Assembly (NCBI GenBank): GCA_964370605.1
Contig: CAYJJX010000019.1
Span: 1-51,091, forward strand
Length of the DNA stretch: 51,091 bases
From: CAYJBH01 sp964370605
GTDB taxonomy: Bacteria > Bacillota > Clostridia > Oscillospirales > Ruminococcaceae
Direction of reading: 5' to 3'
How positions within the stretch are numbered: the stretch's first letter is position 1; each line of letters begins with the position of its first letter. The position numbers were made by a program, and so were the translations under genes. Below, one piece after another: positions 8,558-18,128 of the stretch. The notes under the pieces were generated by a model that was given only the letters and a program-made list of their open reading frames with translations, was not told the origin of the DNA and did not search any database.

Positions 8558-9628
8558 ATGTCAACAACAAATTTTTTTCTCGGTGCAGGATCGCCCACGG
8601 GATTTGCGGGATATTTCGGACAGCTATCCAGCGCGCAATCTCCTGTTACCACGACGCTTATAAAAGCAGGGCCCGGCTGTGGAAAATCCACCTTTATGAA
8701 ACAGCTCGCTTCCTTTCTCGAGCAGGAGGGACACGACATCGAGTTCATCCACTGCAGTTCCGATCCGGACTCGCTCGACGGGGTAATATGCATGGAAAAA
8801 CATTATGCCATAATCGACGCCACCGCTCCCCATACGATCGATCCAAACTATCCGGTAGCAGTGGAAAATGTGCTTTCACTCTACCACCTGTTAGACGAAG
8901 AAAAATTGGCAATTCACCGAGAGGAATTGGTCGAGTTGTTTGACAAAAACGCATGTTTCCATGAGCGTTCAACTCGGTATCTAAGTTCGGCAGGGTCGTT
9001 GATGCAGGACAGCGTCAGAGTATTCTCTTTTTGTGCCGACATGGTAAAACTGCATAAGTTTTGTAGCCGTTTTTCCACAAAAAAACTGGGACGTGGACTA
9101 CAAAAAAAGGGAGAAGAGCACATTCGTGTACTCTCCGCCGTAACGCCGCAGGGCATGGTTTTCTTTGGCGATACCGTTCGCCAAATGGCAAAAAACATTG
9201 TCGTAATCGAAGACGATATCGGATTCGTATCAAAGCAGATTTTAACACAACTGCGTATCGACGCGCTGGAAAAAGGCTATGACATATACAGCTGTTACTG
9301 CCCTATGTTCCCGTATGAAAAGCTTGACCATCTCATCATTCCCGAACTGTCTCTTGCCTTTGTAACCAAAAATCGACACCTAGTGCACGATTATGGTGAA
9401 GTCGAGGTGATAAGAAGCAACCGCTTTGTACACCCCGATAAACTAAAGGAGCGCAAAAAGCGGTTGAAATTCAATAGGGTTATGACCGATGAGTTGTTGG
9501 CACAATCGGTAGTTATGTTGAAAAACGCAAAAGATATTCATGACCTAATAGAAGCACATTACATAGAAGCTATGAATTTCGATCGATTGAACGAGATGCT
9601 AAAACAGGTCAAAGAAAAGCTAGCATAA
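8558..9628 (+). CDS. P-loop ATPase family protein of unknown role
   Basis: The 356-residue protein starts MSTTNFFLGAGSPTGFAGYF and has a Walker A motif, AGPGCGKSTFMK, at about residues 37-48. No membrane segment is apparent. The layout resembles a family of about 360-residue Firmicute ATPases known only as hypothetical proteins (PRK06851-like, from memory and unchecked). The second half contains a region beginning IEDDIGF near residue 212 and ends in a charged helical tail. The ATG follows GAGGTG at 4-5 nt. It is divergent from the ilv operon with about 160 nt between starts and convergent with the ComFB-like gene. Substrate and pathway cannot be assigned. Confidence 0.75.
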   Translation: MSTTNFFLGAGSPTGFAGYFGQLSSAQSPVTTTLIKAGPGCGKSTFMKQLASFLEQEGHDIEFIHCSSDPDSLDGVICMEKHYAIIDATAPHTIDPNYPVAVENVLSLYHLLDEEKLAIHREELVELFDKNACFHERSTRYLSSAGSLMQDSVRVFSFCADMVKLHKFCSRFSTKKLGRGLQKKGEEHIRVLSAVTPQGMVFFGDTVRQMAKNIVVIEDDIGFVSKQILTQLRIDALEKGYDIYSCYCPMFPYEKLDHLIIPELSLAFVTKNRHLVHDYGEVEVIRSNRFVHPDKLKERKKRLKFNRVMTDELLAQSVVMLKNAKDIHDLIEAHYIEAMNFDRLNEMLKQVKEKLA

Positions 9629-9664
9629 CTCCCTTTGTACCAAAATAAACAAGATAAATGCTCT

Positions 9665-9952
9665 TTATTCGTAGCCTGCTCCGTTGCAGTTACGATGTTG
9701 CGACACAAAAGTGATGGCTCGAGCAAGCGCTCCGAAAACGTCTGCCTTGTACTGCGATTGCAGATTGGCATACTCTGCAAATATTTCACCTCTTTTACTG
9801 GTGACATAGTAGGGGCGCAGCTCATTCAGCGCACGGGCACGGATATCGTCCGCACACTTTTCACAGCGACAGGCGTCTTTGAACCGCTCAGAACTCTCGA
9901 CAACGTCGGCAAAATATAGATTTACCAGATCTTCCATGTAGTTCTTAATCAT
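9665..9952 (-). CDS. ComFB-like (late competence) family protein
   Basis: A 95-residue protein starting MIKNYMEDLVNLYFADVVES. The core CRCEKCADDIRARALNELRP followed by YYVTSKRGEIFAEY matches the ComFB family, which has paired cysteines (here C29, C31 and C34 by count) and a short helical fold. ComFB is encoded in the Bacillus comF operon, but its biochemical role is unsettled, and no comFA or comFC is beside it here. GAAAGGAAT lies about 9 nt before the ATG. It may act as a small binding or adaptor protein; involvement in competence is not shown by the context. Confidence 0.75.
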   Translation of the reverse strand: MIKNYMEDLVNLYFADVVESSERFKDACRCEKCADDIRARALNELRPYYVTSKRGEIFAEYANLQSQYKADVFGALARAITFVSQHRNCNGAGYE

Positions 9953-10080
9953 TTAGCGTATTATTCCTTTCTGTATTCAATTATGAGTTTATAACGCTTC
10001 ACTTTGATTTTCTCATTATAATAGATATCGCCCAAAAATGCAACATCTTTATACAACTTTTGTGTTTATTTACTATTTTT

Positions 10081-11952
10081 TCAATCTTTTTTCTTTCTTT
10101 GATGTCGAGATGAACTTTTTGACACGCTAGATGTGCCATGCGCTTTGCTTTTTTGTCCCTGCGCCTTATTGCGATTAATCGAGACTCCCTTGCCCCCACC
10201 TTGCACTCTTTTTGCCGAGATACCGCCCTGTGCACGAGGCGTTCCGCTTTGCATCTTGTGGGGTTTCAAAAGTGTGCGCTGTGCCGATTTATCGGACGAG
10301 CGTTTTGCCACATAGAGAGGTTGCAAGGTATACGGGTCGAGGTCAGTATAAAACATTGCAGTAGACAGGGTTCCGGGCGTGGGATAAAAATCCTGAACCT
10401 GCTCCGGATGTATGCGATTCTGAGTCAGATATGCCGCCATACTCCTCGCACTTTGAAGTGTGCAACCGGGATGACTGCTCATCAAATAGGGCACAAGATA
10501 CTGTTCTTTTCCCGCCTTTTTTGACAGGACTGAATATCGCTTTCTAAAAGTATCAAACACCGAAATGTCCGGTTTTCCCATGTAGCGCAAGGTTTTAGGT
10601 TCGGTGTGTTCCGGCGCCACCTTGAGCTGTCCGCTCACATGCTGTGAAATCAGCTGATTCATAAATCGCGGATCACTGTCCGCAAGCAGATAGTCATACC
10701 GTATACCGCTACGTACAAACACCTTTTTCACTTTTGGAAGTTTTGCGATTTCGGCGAGTAGGTCTGCATAGTCGGAGTGATCGACAAAGAGGGACGGACA
10801 AGGCCGTGGAAACAGACACTGGCGATCTTTGCACACTCCTTTTGTCAGCTGTTTTTTACAGGACGCACTGCGGAAATTTGCGGTCGGACCGCCCACGTCA
10901 TGAATATAGCCTTTAAAGTTCGGCATTTCGGTGATAAGTTTTGCCTCACGAAGTACGCTGTCATGACTGCGCGATGTGACTCTTCTGCCTTGGTGCATGG
11001 TGAGTGCGCAAAAATTGCACCCTCCAAAACAGCCTCGATTGTGTATGATGGAAAACTGCACCTCCTCGATCGACTTCACCCCGCCGACAGCATCATAGCT
11101 CGGGTGAGGTTTTCTTGCATAGGGCAGATCATAAATCTCATCCAGTTCGGCACGATCAAGCGGCTCGGACGGAAGGTTTTGCACAAGATAGCGGTCTTTT
11201 TGCTTTTGCACAAGTATCTCGGCGTTGAGCGCATCGTTGTTTTGCTGTTGCAGAATAGCCGCCCTCATGTACGCTTCCTTGTCGGAGCGAACCTTGCCAA
11301 GACTCGGAATCTGCCTTGCGCCGGATGGGATTTTTTTTATGTCTGATTCAAGATAGCAACTGCCGGCTATGTCGGTCATCTCGTCAATGCTTTGACGGGC
11401 GGCAAAACGTTTTGCAAGCTGTGTAATGGAACGCTCCCCCATTCCGAACAACAAAAGATCGGCGCCGCTACTCTCCAAAACCGACGGCATCACTCTGTCG
11501 TCCCAATAATCATAATGAGCAAAGCGTCGCAGGCTTGCCTCGAGACCGCCGATGATGACGGGGGTGTCGGGGTATGCTTCTTTCGCCAATTTTGAATAGA
11601 CGGTGACCGCACGGTCGGGGCGAAGTCCGGCACGTGAGCCGGGGGAATATTCATCGTTGCTCCGTCGTTTTTTTGAGGCAGTATAATGCGCCACCATGCT
11701 GTCAATATTTCCGCCATTGATCAAAAAGGCATATCGCGGACGACGAAATCGTTTGAAATCCTCACAGTTTGAAAAGGTCGGCTGTGCCAACACTGCCACC
11801 GTAAAACCTAGTTTTTGGAGTAGTCGCGTAATTATGGCGGCTCCAAAGCTCGGGTGATCGACATAAGCATCTCCTGTCACAAAGACAAAATCGGCATAGT
11901 GACTTCCCTGCTGTTGAAGTTCCTCATAGGTTATCGGCAAAAATTCATTCAC
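10081..11952 (-). CDS. YgiQ-family radical SAM protein
   Basis: The 623-residue protein carries the radical SAM cysteine motif in NRGCFGGCNFCALT (CxxxCxxC, near residue 315), followed by HQGRRVTSRS, and the N-terminal FVFVTGDAYVDHPSFG typical of the YgiQ (UPF0313) group. The N-terminal region looks like a B12-binding-type alpha/beta domain, the middle is the SAM barrel, and the last 60 residues are a lysine/arginine/serine-rich low-complexity tail. The reaction is not established for the family. The start is GTG at 11952; an AGGA lies 10-11 nt upstream. It lies 67 nt downstream of ftsK on the same strand. Confidence 0.9.
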   Translation of the reverse strand: MNEFLPITYEELQQQGSHYADFVFVTGDAYVDHPSFGAAIITRLLQKLGFTVAVLAQPTFSNCEDFKRFRRPRYAFLINGGNIDSMVAHYTASKKRRSNDEYSPGSRAGLRPDRAVTVYSKLAKEAYPDTPVIIGGLEASLRRFAHYDYWDDRVMPSVLESSGADLLLFGMGERSITQLAKRFAARQSIDEMTDIAGSCYLESDIKKIPSGARQIPSLGKVRSDKEAYMRAAILQQQNNDALNAEILVQKQKDRYLVQNLPSEPLDRAELDEIYDLPYARKPHPSYDAVGGVKSIEEVQFSIIHNRGCFGGCNFCALTMHQGRRVTSRSHDSVLREAKLITEMPNFKGYIHDVGGPTANFRSASCKKQLTKGVCKDRQCLFPRPCPSLFVDHSDYADLLAEIAKLPKVKKVFVRSGIRYDYLLADSDPRFMNQLISQHVSGQLKVAPEHTEPKTLRYMGKPDISVFDTFRKRYSVLSKKAGKEQYLVPYLMSSHPGCTLQSARSMAAYLTQNRIHPEQVQDFYPTPGTLSTAMFYTDLDPYTLQPLYVAKRSSDKSAQRTLLKPHKMQSGTPRAQGGISAKRVQGGGKGVSINRNKAQGQKSKAHGTSSVSKSSSRHQRKKKD

Positions 11953-12019
11953 GGTTTGGTTTTCCTATCAATACTAAATTGCGATCTTGTTTGTCAAAAA
12001 CAACCGCACTTCATGGCCG

Positions 12020-14563
12020 TTATTCCATCGAGAGCTTTCGCTCCATCAGTTGCTGTTTTGAAACGAGTACCGCACGTGGCTTTGAACCCTCGTATCCGCC
12101 GATGAGATTTGCCGCCTCCAACTCATCCATAATCCTCGCAGCACGGGCATACCCAAGTTTCAGTCTGCGTTGTAGCAATGAGGTGGACGCCATTCCGGCA
12201 TCTGCCACCACTTCGGCGGCATCCCAGAACATTACATCTACATCGGGTGCAGATCCATCATCTCCTGTTGCGGACGACTTTTTGCCGCCTTTTGACGGTT
12301 CTGCCGCCGCAATCTTCTCGGCGCTTTCGATTAGCTCTTCGTCGTAGTCGGTGCTCTTTTGACGCTTTACAAAACTCAGCACCTTGCGAATTTCACTGTC
12401 CTTGACAAAGTTGCCCTGTATTCGAAGCGGTTTTCCCGCACCGACCGGCATATAAAGCATATCGCCGCTTCCCAGCAGTTTCTCCGCACCTGCACCGTCA
12501 AGAATGGTGCGGCTGTCAATCTGGCTGGACACCGCAAACGCAATTCGTGATGGAATGTTTGCCTTGATAAGTCCGGTTATAACGTCTACCGACGGGCGCT
12601 GTGTCGCAACTATAAGATGCATTCCCGCCGCCCTTGCCTTTTGAGCGATACGACAGATATAGTCCTCCACCTCTTTGCCCGACACCATCATCAAATCGGC
12701 AAGTTCGTCTATTATGATAGCGATATATGGCATACGCTCCAGTTCCGGATCGTTTGACTGTGCCACAAGCGCATTAAAGCTACGTATGTCACGCACATTG
12801 TTCTCCGCAAAGGAACGATAGCGCCTTTCCATCTCTGCAACCGCCGCACCGAGTGCACCCGCCGCCTTGCGCGGCTCTGTCACCACCGGCATCAATAGAT
12901 GTGGTATGCCGTTATAATCGGCAAGCTCTACTACCTTTGGGTCGATCAGTATCAAACGAAGTTGATCAGGCGTGGATTTACAAAGAAAGCTGATAATACA
13001 ACTGTTGATGCAGACCGACTTACCGCTACCGGTCGAGCCGGCGATAAGAAGATGGGGCATACGCGAAAGGTCGGCAACCTGCACCTGTCCTGCAATGTCC
13101 TGACCGAGCGCTATGGTGACAGGCGACTCGGAGGATTTGAATTCCCTGCTCTCCAGTACACTTCTGATTCCGACCGGCACTACGGTGCGATTCGGCACCT
13201 CGATGCCTACCGCCGCCTTGTTCGGAATCGGGGCTTCGATTCTCACTCCGGCGGTGGCAAGATTAAGAGCAAGGTCGTCTGCAAGGGCGGTTATCTTGCT
13301 GATTTTCACTCCGGCAAGCGGTTGAAGTTCATATCTTGTCAGTGTCGGACCACGGCTGATATCCAGCATCTTTGTCTCGACTCCAAAGCTCTTTAACGTG
13401 TTAACCAAAAGGTCTGCGGTGGTGCGCATTTCCAGCTGTGCGCCATCCTCTGACACCATCTTTTGTGGCTCAAAGATATCGACCGACGGCAATTCATAGC
13501 CGACCAAGGTCGGCTCGCTCGTATCAAGTACGGTCGTTTCCTCTTCGATTCGACGTGTTACCGCCTTTTCAATCAGCCTTTCAAGGCCGGGATCCTCTTC
13601 TTTTTCTGGCTGTGAGTCGTTACTGCTCAGTATGTACTCGGTGGAGCGCTTAAACGATTCTGTCGCTTTATCGGAATTCTCGTCAAATCGAATTTCCTCT
13701 ACCACGTCATTCGCAATTACCGCAGTGGCACCGGGAATTATTGGGGCACCTGTCCCCTCGGCAACATCGCCATTATTGGTAGATCGAATAAAGCCGTTTT
13801 CAATCACGTTCGGGTCGGGGGTAAATGGCGGTTCCGCCTCACCCGGTTCTTCTTTTATGTCCTCACCGAGCGGCAGATCAAGGTTGATACTTCGTTTCCT
13901 CTGCATAGCCTTTGTTTCTCTTGTCTCCCACGGCGGCGCAATGGTCTTTACCGGTTGCGACTTTTTCATCGGTTTTGGTTCTTTGGGTGCTGACCAACCC
14001 TCGAGGAAATAACGGGTGGTACGACGACAAAAAACAAAGATGTCATACGGAGTGAGCCCTGTCAACACCATGAAAATTATTATTAACAGTAGAACAAGAA
14101 TAATATTAGCGACCGGACGACCCAAGAGTGCAACCAGCGGCAATCCAAAAAACGCCACCACAATGCCGCCACCGTCATGATCACCGCCAAGCTTTGCCAG
14201 CATTTCAAACGTCTGAGCAAGACCGTCTGACTGTAGCTCAACAGAGGAAAATACGAAGAAAATGGAGGAGAACATCACAACAAACACGGCCGAAAAAACC
14301 GCCTTTACGCCGAGTGGCTGTTCCATACCGGCAAGCACCGCAAGATAGATGAGCAAAACACCTACCGTATATCCACCAAACCCGAAGAATGAAAAGTATA
14401 TATTTTTCAGACCGTTCCAAAATTCAGAACCGTCAACAAAACATAGCACCAACGTAAAAACGCCTATGCCGAACAATATTATACTTAACAGTATATGATT
14501 AAGTACCGGCTCTTTTTTCGGAGCTGGTTTTCTTTTGGTCGCCGGTTTCCTTTGAGTCGCCAT
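12020..14563 (-). CDS. ftsK: DNA translocase FtsK/SpoIIIE
   Basis: A membrane-anchored hexameric ATPase that pumps DNA through the division or sporulation septum. The 847-residue protein has four hydrophobic segments within the first 170 residues, an acidic linker (about 200-370), then the motor: alpha domain, Walker A in AGSTGSGKSVCINS near residue 510, Walker B IIIDELADLMM near 615, and a C-terminal winged-helix gamma domain (about 780-845) containing LLQRRLKLGYARAARIMDEL, which in the family reads KOPS/SRS orientation sequences. The ATG at 14563 follows AGAGGG. In a spore former this gene could serve the SpoIIIE role; no second copy is seen in the window, so FtsK and SpoIIIE cannot be separated by sequence. 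Confidence 0.96.
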   Translation of the reverse strand: MATQRKPATKRKPAPKKEPVLNHILLSIILFGIGVFTLVLCFVDGSEFWNGLKNIYFSFFGFGGYTVGVLLIYLAVLAGMEQPLGVKAVFSAVFVVMFSSIFFVFSSVELQSDGLAQTFEMLAKLGGDHDGGGIVVAFFGLPLVALLGRPVANIILVLLLIIIFMVLTGLTPYDIFVFCRRTTRYFLEGWSAPKEPKPMKKSQPVKTIAPPWETRETKAMQRKRSINLDLPLGEDIKEEPGEAEPPFTPDPNVIENGFIRSTNNGDVAEGTGAPIIPGATAVIANDVVEEIRFDENSDKATESFKRSTEYILSSNDSQPEKEEDPGLERLIEKAVTRRIEEETTVLDTSEPTLVGYELPSVDIFEPQKMVSEDGAQLEMRTTADLLVNTLKSFGVETKMLDISRGPTLTRYELQPLAGVKISKITALADDLALNLATAGVRIEAPIPNKAAVGIEVPNRTVVPVGIRSVLESREFKSSESPVTIALGQDIAGQVQVADLSRMPHLLIAGSTGSGKSVCINSCIISFLCKSTPDQLRLILIDPKVVELADYNGIPHLLMPVVTEPRKAAGALGAAVAEMERRYRSFAENNVRDIRSFNALVAQSNDPELERMPYIAIIIDELADLMMVSGKEVEDYICRIAQKARAAGMHLIVATQRPSVDVITGLIKANIPSRIAFAVSSQIDSRTILDGAGAEKLLGSGDMLYMPVGAGKPLRIQGNFVKDSEIRKVLSFVKRQKSTDYDEELIESAEKIAAAEPSKGGKKSSATGDDGSAPDVDVMFWDAAEVVADAGMASTSLLQRRLKLGYARAARIMDELEAANLIGGYEGSKPRAVLVSKQQLMERKLSME

Positions 14564-14588
14564 CTATCCCTCTTTAAATTAAACGTCT

Positions 14589-15440
14589 TTATGCAATGTG
14601 TTCGTAAATCCCCACCGCAATACTAATAACTCCGACTGCAAGGGTATAAAACGCAAACACCTTTAGCTTATCTTTTTTCAGTATGAATTGCAATAATTTT
14701 ATGCTCAGTATTCCGGAAATCAGTGCCACTACAAATCCTACTGCGGTAGGCAAAAGTTCAAATGTATAACCACTTTTCGCCATATCAAAAACATCAAGCA
14801 AAACCCCGCCGAGTATTGCAGGTATGCCCATCAAAAATGAAAACTTAACCGCAAACTCACGATCGAATCCGCACATTAATCCGGTCGAAGTAGTCGAACC
14901 ACTCCGTGAAACACCGGGAAGCATGGCAAGCATCTGTGCAAAGCCAACCTTTACCGCGTCGAAAAGAGTTGCCTCGGCAGCAGTTTTTTTGTTCTTTCCG
15001 GAGGCAGCGGCGGCGGCACCAAAAAAGAGTAATGCCGAGGTGATAAGAAAACAAACACCCTCAATCAGTATGTCGGAATCTTCCGCAAAACCCTCAATCG
15101 TGTCTTTGAGCGGCAATGCAAAACCGAGCATCACAACCGTGATGATCAGCATGACTAGCATTCTGCGATAAGGCGACGCATTCTTGTAGGAAAATTTTCG
15201 CCCGAAAATATCACGCACAGATAAAAAAAACTCTTTTATCAACTCAATAATGTCACGATAAAACACGATGCACACCGCGAGTAATGTACCAAGATGCAAA
15301 ACAAGAGTAAAGGAAAACGCCCCTTCACCATGATTGTTGGTGAAGTGTTGATAAAGAGACAGATGACCACTGCTCGATATCGGTAAAAACTCGGTCAACC
15401 CTTGAATTAGTCCTTGGAGTATTCCGTCAATAATTGTCAA
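14589..15440 (-). CDS. uppP: Undecaprenyl-diphosphatase (BacA/UppP type)
   Basis: This integral membrane enzyme dephosphorylates undecaprenyl diphosphate to recycle the lipid carrier for peptidoglycan, and confers bacitracin tolerance in the family. The 283-residue protein is largely hydrophobic and has both signature motifs: GLTEFLPISSSGHLSL (catalytic Glu and Ser-rich loop) near residue 15 and LPGVSRSGSTTSTG near 165. The start is TTG at 15440, preceded by GAGGTG. It lies 25 nt upstream of ftsK on the same strand, so co-transcription is likely. A TATAAT-like -10 box (minus strand, 15481-15486) lies about 40 nt upstream, without a good -35. Confidence 0.95.
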   Translation of the reverse strand: MTIIDGILQGLIQGLTEFLPISSSGHLSLYQHFTNNHGEGAFSFTLVLHLGTLLAVCIVFYRDIIELIKEFFLSVRDIFGRKFSYKNASPYRRMLVMLIITVVMLGFALPLKDTIEGFAEDSDILIEGVCFLITSALLFFGAAAAASGKNKKTAAEATLFDAVKVGFAQMLAMLPGVSRSGSTTSTGLMCGFDREFAVKFSFLMGIPAILGGVLLDVFDMAKSGYTFELLPTAVGFVVALISGILSIKLLQFILKKDKLKVFAFYTLAVGVISIAVGIYEHIA

Positions 15441-15623
15441 TATGCACCTCGGTTAATATACGCTTATTCATACATAGGTTATTATAACACAAAAAAAGAT
15501 TTAATAAAAGACCTTTGTGCAATAATCTATGCAAGAAAAGGCTAACATATGTCAAATCTATGAATAAATTGTGTTTGAGTTTAAATTTTTTATCCTAAAG
15601 AGAAATTTTTTTGAAAAAAATAC
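15441..15623. other. Intergenic region between uppP and acpP
   Basis: AT-rich spacer between divergent genes, holding the weak minus-strand -10 box of uppP (15481-15486) and leading into the acpP promoter at 15624. No coding potential or strong hairpin was seen. Confidence 0.6.
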
Positions 15624-15652
15624 TTGACAAACTCCAAAAAAAACATTATAAA
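15624..15652 (+). promoter_or_regulatory. Sigma-A promoter of acpP
   Basis: TTGACA (15624-15629), a 17-nt A-rich spacer and TATAAA (15647-15652), ending about 35 nt before the acpP ATG. This is close to consensus and fits a strongly expressed gene. Confidence 0.85.
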
Positions 15653-15687
15653 TTTGTTAAAAGCCGATTGTATTGACGGAGGTTATT

Positions 15688-15918
15688 ATGATTTTTGACA
15701 AAATTAAAGAAATTATCAGCGAAGAACTCGACATTGACATTGACAAGATAACAAAGGACTCGAGCCTCATCGAAGATTTCGATGCAGATTCTCTCGATGT
15801 CGTTGATATTGTCATGAGTATCGAGGACGAATTCGGGGTGGAAATCCCGGACGATGCGGCAGAACAATTCAAAACTGTTGGTGATGTGGCAAAATTTGTA
15901 GAGGAAAACCTTGCCTAA
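15688..15918 (+). CDS. acpP: Acyl carrier protein
   Basis: A 76-residue acidic protein, the carrier of growing acyl chains in fatty acid synthesis. It starts MIFDKIKEIISEELDID, and the phosphopantetheine attachment serine is S35 in FDADSLDVVD. The ATG at 15688 is preceded by GGAGG at 5 nt; an in-frame TTG five codons earlier overlaps that site and is not the start. It has its own promoter and stands alone rather than in a fab cluster, upstream of ptsH on the same strand. It could be a dedicated carrier for another pathway, but no such pathway is adjacent. Confidence 0.95.
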   Translation: MIFDKIKEIISEELDIDIDKITKDSSLIEDFDADSLDVVDIVMSIEDEFGVEIPDDAAEQFKTVGDVAKFVEENLA

Positions 15919-15961
15919 TCGCACCAAAGTGCCAAATCTGACCACAAATTGAATTTTCGAC

Positions 15962-15990
15962 TTGACAGAAAACATATTATTGGTTATTAT
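15962..15990 (+). promoter_or_regulatory. Sigma-A promoter of ptsH
   Basis: TTGACA (15962-15967), a 17-nt spacer and TATTAT (15985-15990), 32 nt before the ptsH ATG. Confidence 0.8.
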
Positions 15991-16022
15991 TATGTTAAGA
16001 CCAGATTAAATGGAGTGATTGT

Positions 16023-16286
16023 ATGATTATAAAAGAAGTAACCGTAGAGAATCAGGTAGGATTGCATGCACGCCCCGCAACCTTCTTCATTCAAAAAGCG
16101 AATGAGTTCAGGTCCTCTATTTGGGTCGAAAAGGAAGAGCGTCGTGTTAATGCCAAAAGTTTGCTCGGCGTTTTGTCGCTCGGTATCGTTGGTGGCACAA
16201 CAATTCGTGTCATTGCGGACGGTCAAGATGAGGCAGAGGCTGTTGAAGGTCTTGTGAAACTCGTGAATTCCGGTTTTTCGGACTAA
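16023..16286 (+). CDS. ptsH: Phosphocarrier protein HPr
   Basis: HPr relays phosphate from enzyme I to PTS sugar permeases and, in Firmicutes, signals catabolite repression. The 87-residue protein keeps both functional residues: the catalytic H15 in VGLHARPATFF and the regulatory S46 in NAKSLLGVLSLG, so it is HPr rather than the His-less Crh. GGAG lies a few nt before the ATG. ptsI is not adjacent; downstream, 18 nt away, is uvrC, an unusual partner that probably shares the transcript. Confidence 0.94.
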   Translation: MIIKEVTVENQVGLHARPATFFIQKANEFRSSIWVEKEERRVNAKSLLGVLSLGIVGGTTIRVIADGQDEAEAVEGLVKLVNSGFSD

Positions 16287-16304
16287 GGTACATTAACTGC
16301 TTTT

Positions 16305-18128
16305 GTGACTAAAACTCAACTGTTAAATAAAGCAAAATCACTCCCTCTTTTACCCGGCGTGTATATCATGAAGGGTAAGGGAGGGTGTGTTATCTATGTC
16401 GGAAAGGCAAAACAACTCCAAAAACGTGTCTCACAATATTTTGGTGAAAGTGCAAAGGAACCGAAGGTCGCCCGTATGGTCGCCTCAGTCGAAGAATTCG
16501 ATACAATCGTTACCAACAGTGAGTTTGAAGCACTGGTGCTGGAGTGCAGTCAGATAAAATTACATAGCCCTAAATATAATATTCTACTCAAAGACGACAA
16601 GGGGTACAGTTATATAAAAATCACCGATGAAGAGTACCCACGTATCAAAGCGGTGCTCCAAAAAGAGAACGACTCCGCTCGGTATATCGGACCATTCACC
16701 GGATCTTTTGCCGTCAAAGAGATGACGGAAACCGCAAACACAGCATTTCGCTTGCCCATCTGTAACCGAGTATTCCCCCGCGATTTCGGAAAGTCCCGTG
16801 CTTGTCTCAATCAACATATCGGACGCTGTATCGGACTTTGCACCGGAAAAGTATCGAAACAAAAATATCTTGAGCTAGTCGACGGTGCGGTGACACTCAT
16901 TACCAAGGGACAAAAAGAGATTATATCCATTCTGGAGCAACGAATGTTGGAAGAGGCAGAGGCGCTTCGCTTTGAAAACGCCGCCCTGCTCCGTAATCAG
17001 ATTGATGCGATCAAGCGGCTGAATAAAGGCCAACGGGTCAGTCTTTCCGGTAAAAAGGAACAGGACGTGATCTCCTGCGTTTTTTATGGCAATCGTGCCG
17101 CCGTGGCGGTTTTGCGCTTTCGTGGCGGCCGACTATACGACAAAAAAGAGTTTGTGTTTGAAAATCCCGAAAAGGAAAGTCTGCGTGAGGACTTTTTGTT
17201 GCAGTATTACAGCAGCGAGTTGTTGATTCCAAAGCGTATCATCATCGACGAAGGCTTCGATGGAGTAGAACTGTTGGAGCAGCTCTTCAGCGAAAAACGT
17301 GGCAGTGCTGTCGGCATCACCGTTCCTCAAAAAGGTGATATGAAGTCACTTGTCGAAATGGCGCGCGTGAACGCTTCCGAGCGGTTAATGCGTGATGCCG
17401 GACGTACCGGTCGGCAGGAGCGACTACTGGACAATGTCGCAAAACTGCTCTCTCTTCCCTCTCCGCCACAGCGTATCGAGGCTTTTGATATCAGCAACTG
17501 GGGCGAGGGCAGTTCGGTTGCCGGAATGGTTGTCTTCGCAAACGCAAAACCTCACAAGGCAGGATATCGCCGCTTTGCAATGAAAACGGTTGCCGGCACC
17601 GACGACTACGCCTCTATCAACGAGGTAATGACACGTCGCATCGACAACTACAATCGCAAGACGGATGAAGAATTTTCACAGCTTCCCGACCTTGTCCTAC
17701 TAGACGGTGGAGCTGGACAACTCTCGGCGGCACGAAAAGCAGCAATCGGCACCGACTTTGAACATCTGCCTTTTTTCGGAATGGTAAAGGACAACCGTCA
17801 CCGCACAAGGGGGCTCATCTGTGAAGCGGGAGAAATAACTCTCTCTCCTCACAAGGAAATCTTCACCTTTATCACCCAGATACAGGACGAGACCCACCGC
17901 TTTGCACTTGCATACGAAAAAAAGCGAGCCAAAACAAAGACCTATGCCAGCAACCTTGTCGGCATCGAGGGTGTCGGTCCTGCAACGCAAAAAAAATTAT
18001 TTGCCACATTCAAAACTATATCCAGAATCAAAAAAGCCGACACCGAACAGCTGATAGCGGCAGGAATAAACAAAAAAACCGCCGAAAGTATTGTCAAACA
18101 CTTTTCGGCGGATAAAAAAGAACAGTAG
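16305..18128 (+). CDS. uvrC: Excinuclease ABC subunit C
   Basis: UvrC makes both incisions in nucleotide excision repair with UvrAB. The 607-residue protein has, in order, the GIY-YIG nuclease domain (GVYIMKGKGGCVIYVGKAK, about residues 17-35), a UVR motif (about 200-235, KQKEIISILEQRM region), the RNase H-like second nuclease domain (EAFDISNWGEGSSVAGMVVF region and DLVLLDGGAGQL), and C-terminal helix-hairpin-helix DNA binding (GIEGVGPATQKKLFATF). It starts with GTG at 16305; the ribosome binding site is weak and distant (AAGGT about 16 nt upstream), consistent with coupling to ptsH just before it. Confidence 0.96.
   Translation: MTKTQLLNKAKSLPLLPGVYIMKGKGGCVIYVGKAKQLQKRVSQYFGESAKEPKVARMVASVEEFDTIVTNSEFEALVLECSQIKLHSPKYNILLKDDKGYSYIKITDEEYPRIKAVLQKENDSARYIGPFTGSFAVKEMTETANTAFRLPICNRVFPRDFGKSRACLNQHIGRCIGLCTGKVSKQKYLELVDGAVTLITKGQKEIISILEQRMLEEAEALRFENAALLRNQIDAIKRLNKGQRVSLSGKKEQDVISCVFYGNRAAVAVLRFRGGRLYDKKEFVFENPEKESLREDFLLQYYSSELLIPKRIIIDEGFDGVELLEQLFSEKRGSAVGITVPQKGDMKSLVEMARVNASERLMRDAGRTGRQERLLDNVAKLLSLPSPPQRIEAFDISNWGEGSSVAGMVVFANAKPHKAGYRRFAMKTVAGTDDYASINEVMTRRIDNYNRKTDEEFSQLPDLVLLDGGAGQLSAARKAAIGTDFEHLPFFGMVKDNRHRTRGLICEAGEITLSPHKEIFTFITQIQDETHRFALAYEKKRAKTKTYASNLVGIEGVGPATQKKLFATFKTISRIKKADTEQLIAAGINKKTAESIVKHFSADKKEQ

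Noticed and set aside
8398..8560. T-box or leucine leader before ilvB
   Set aside because: No specifier hairpin, T-box sequence, terminator or leader peptide fits in the available space.
15661..15687. TTG start of acpP at 15673
   Set aside because: It overlaps the GGAGG site that clearly serves the ATG at 15688.
16023..16286. Calling the HPr-like protein Crh
   Set aside because: His15 is present in VGLHARPA, so it can take part in PTS phosphotransfer.
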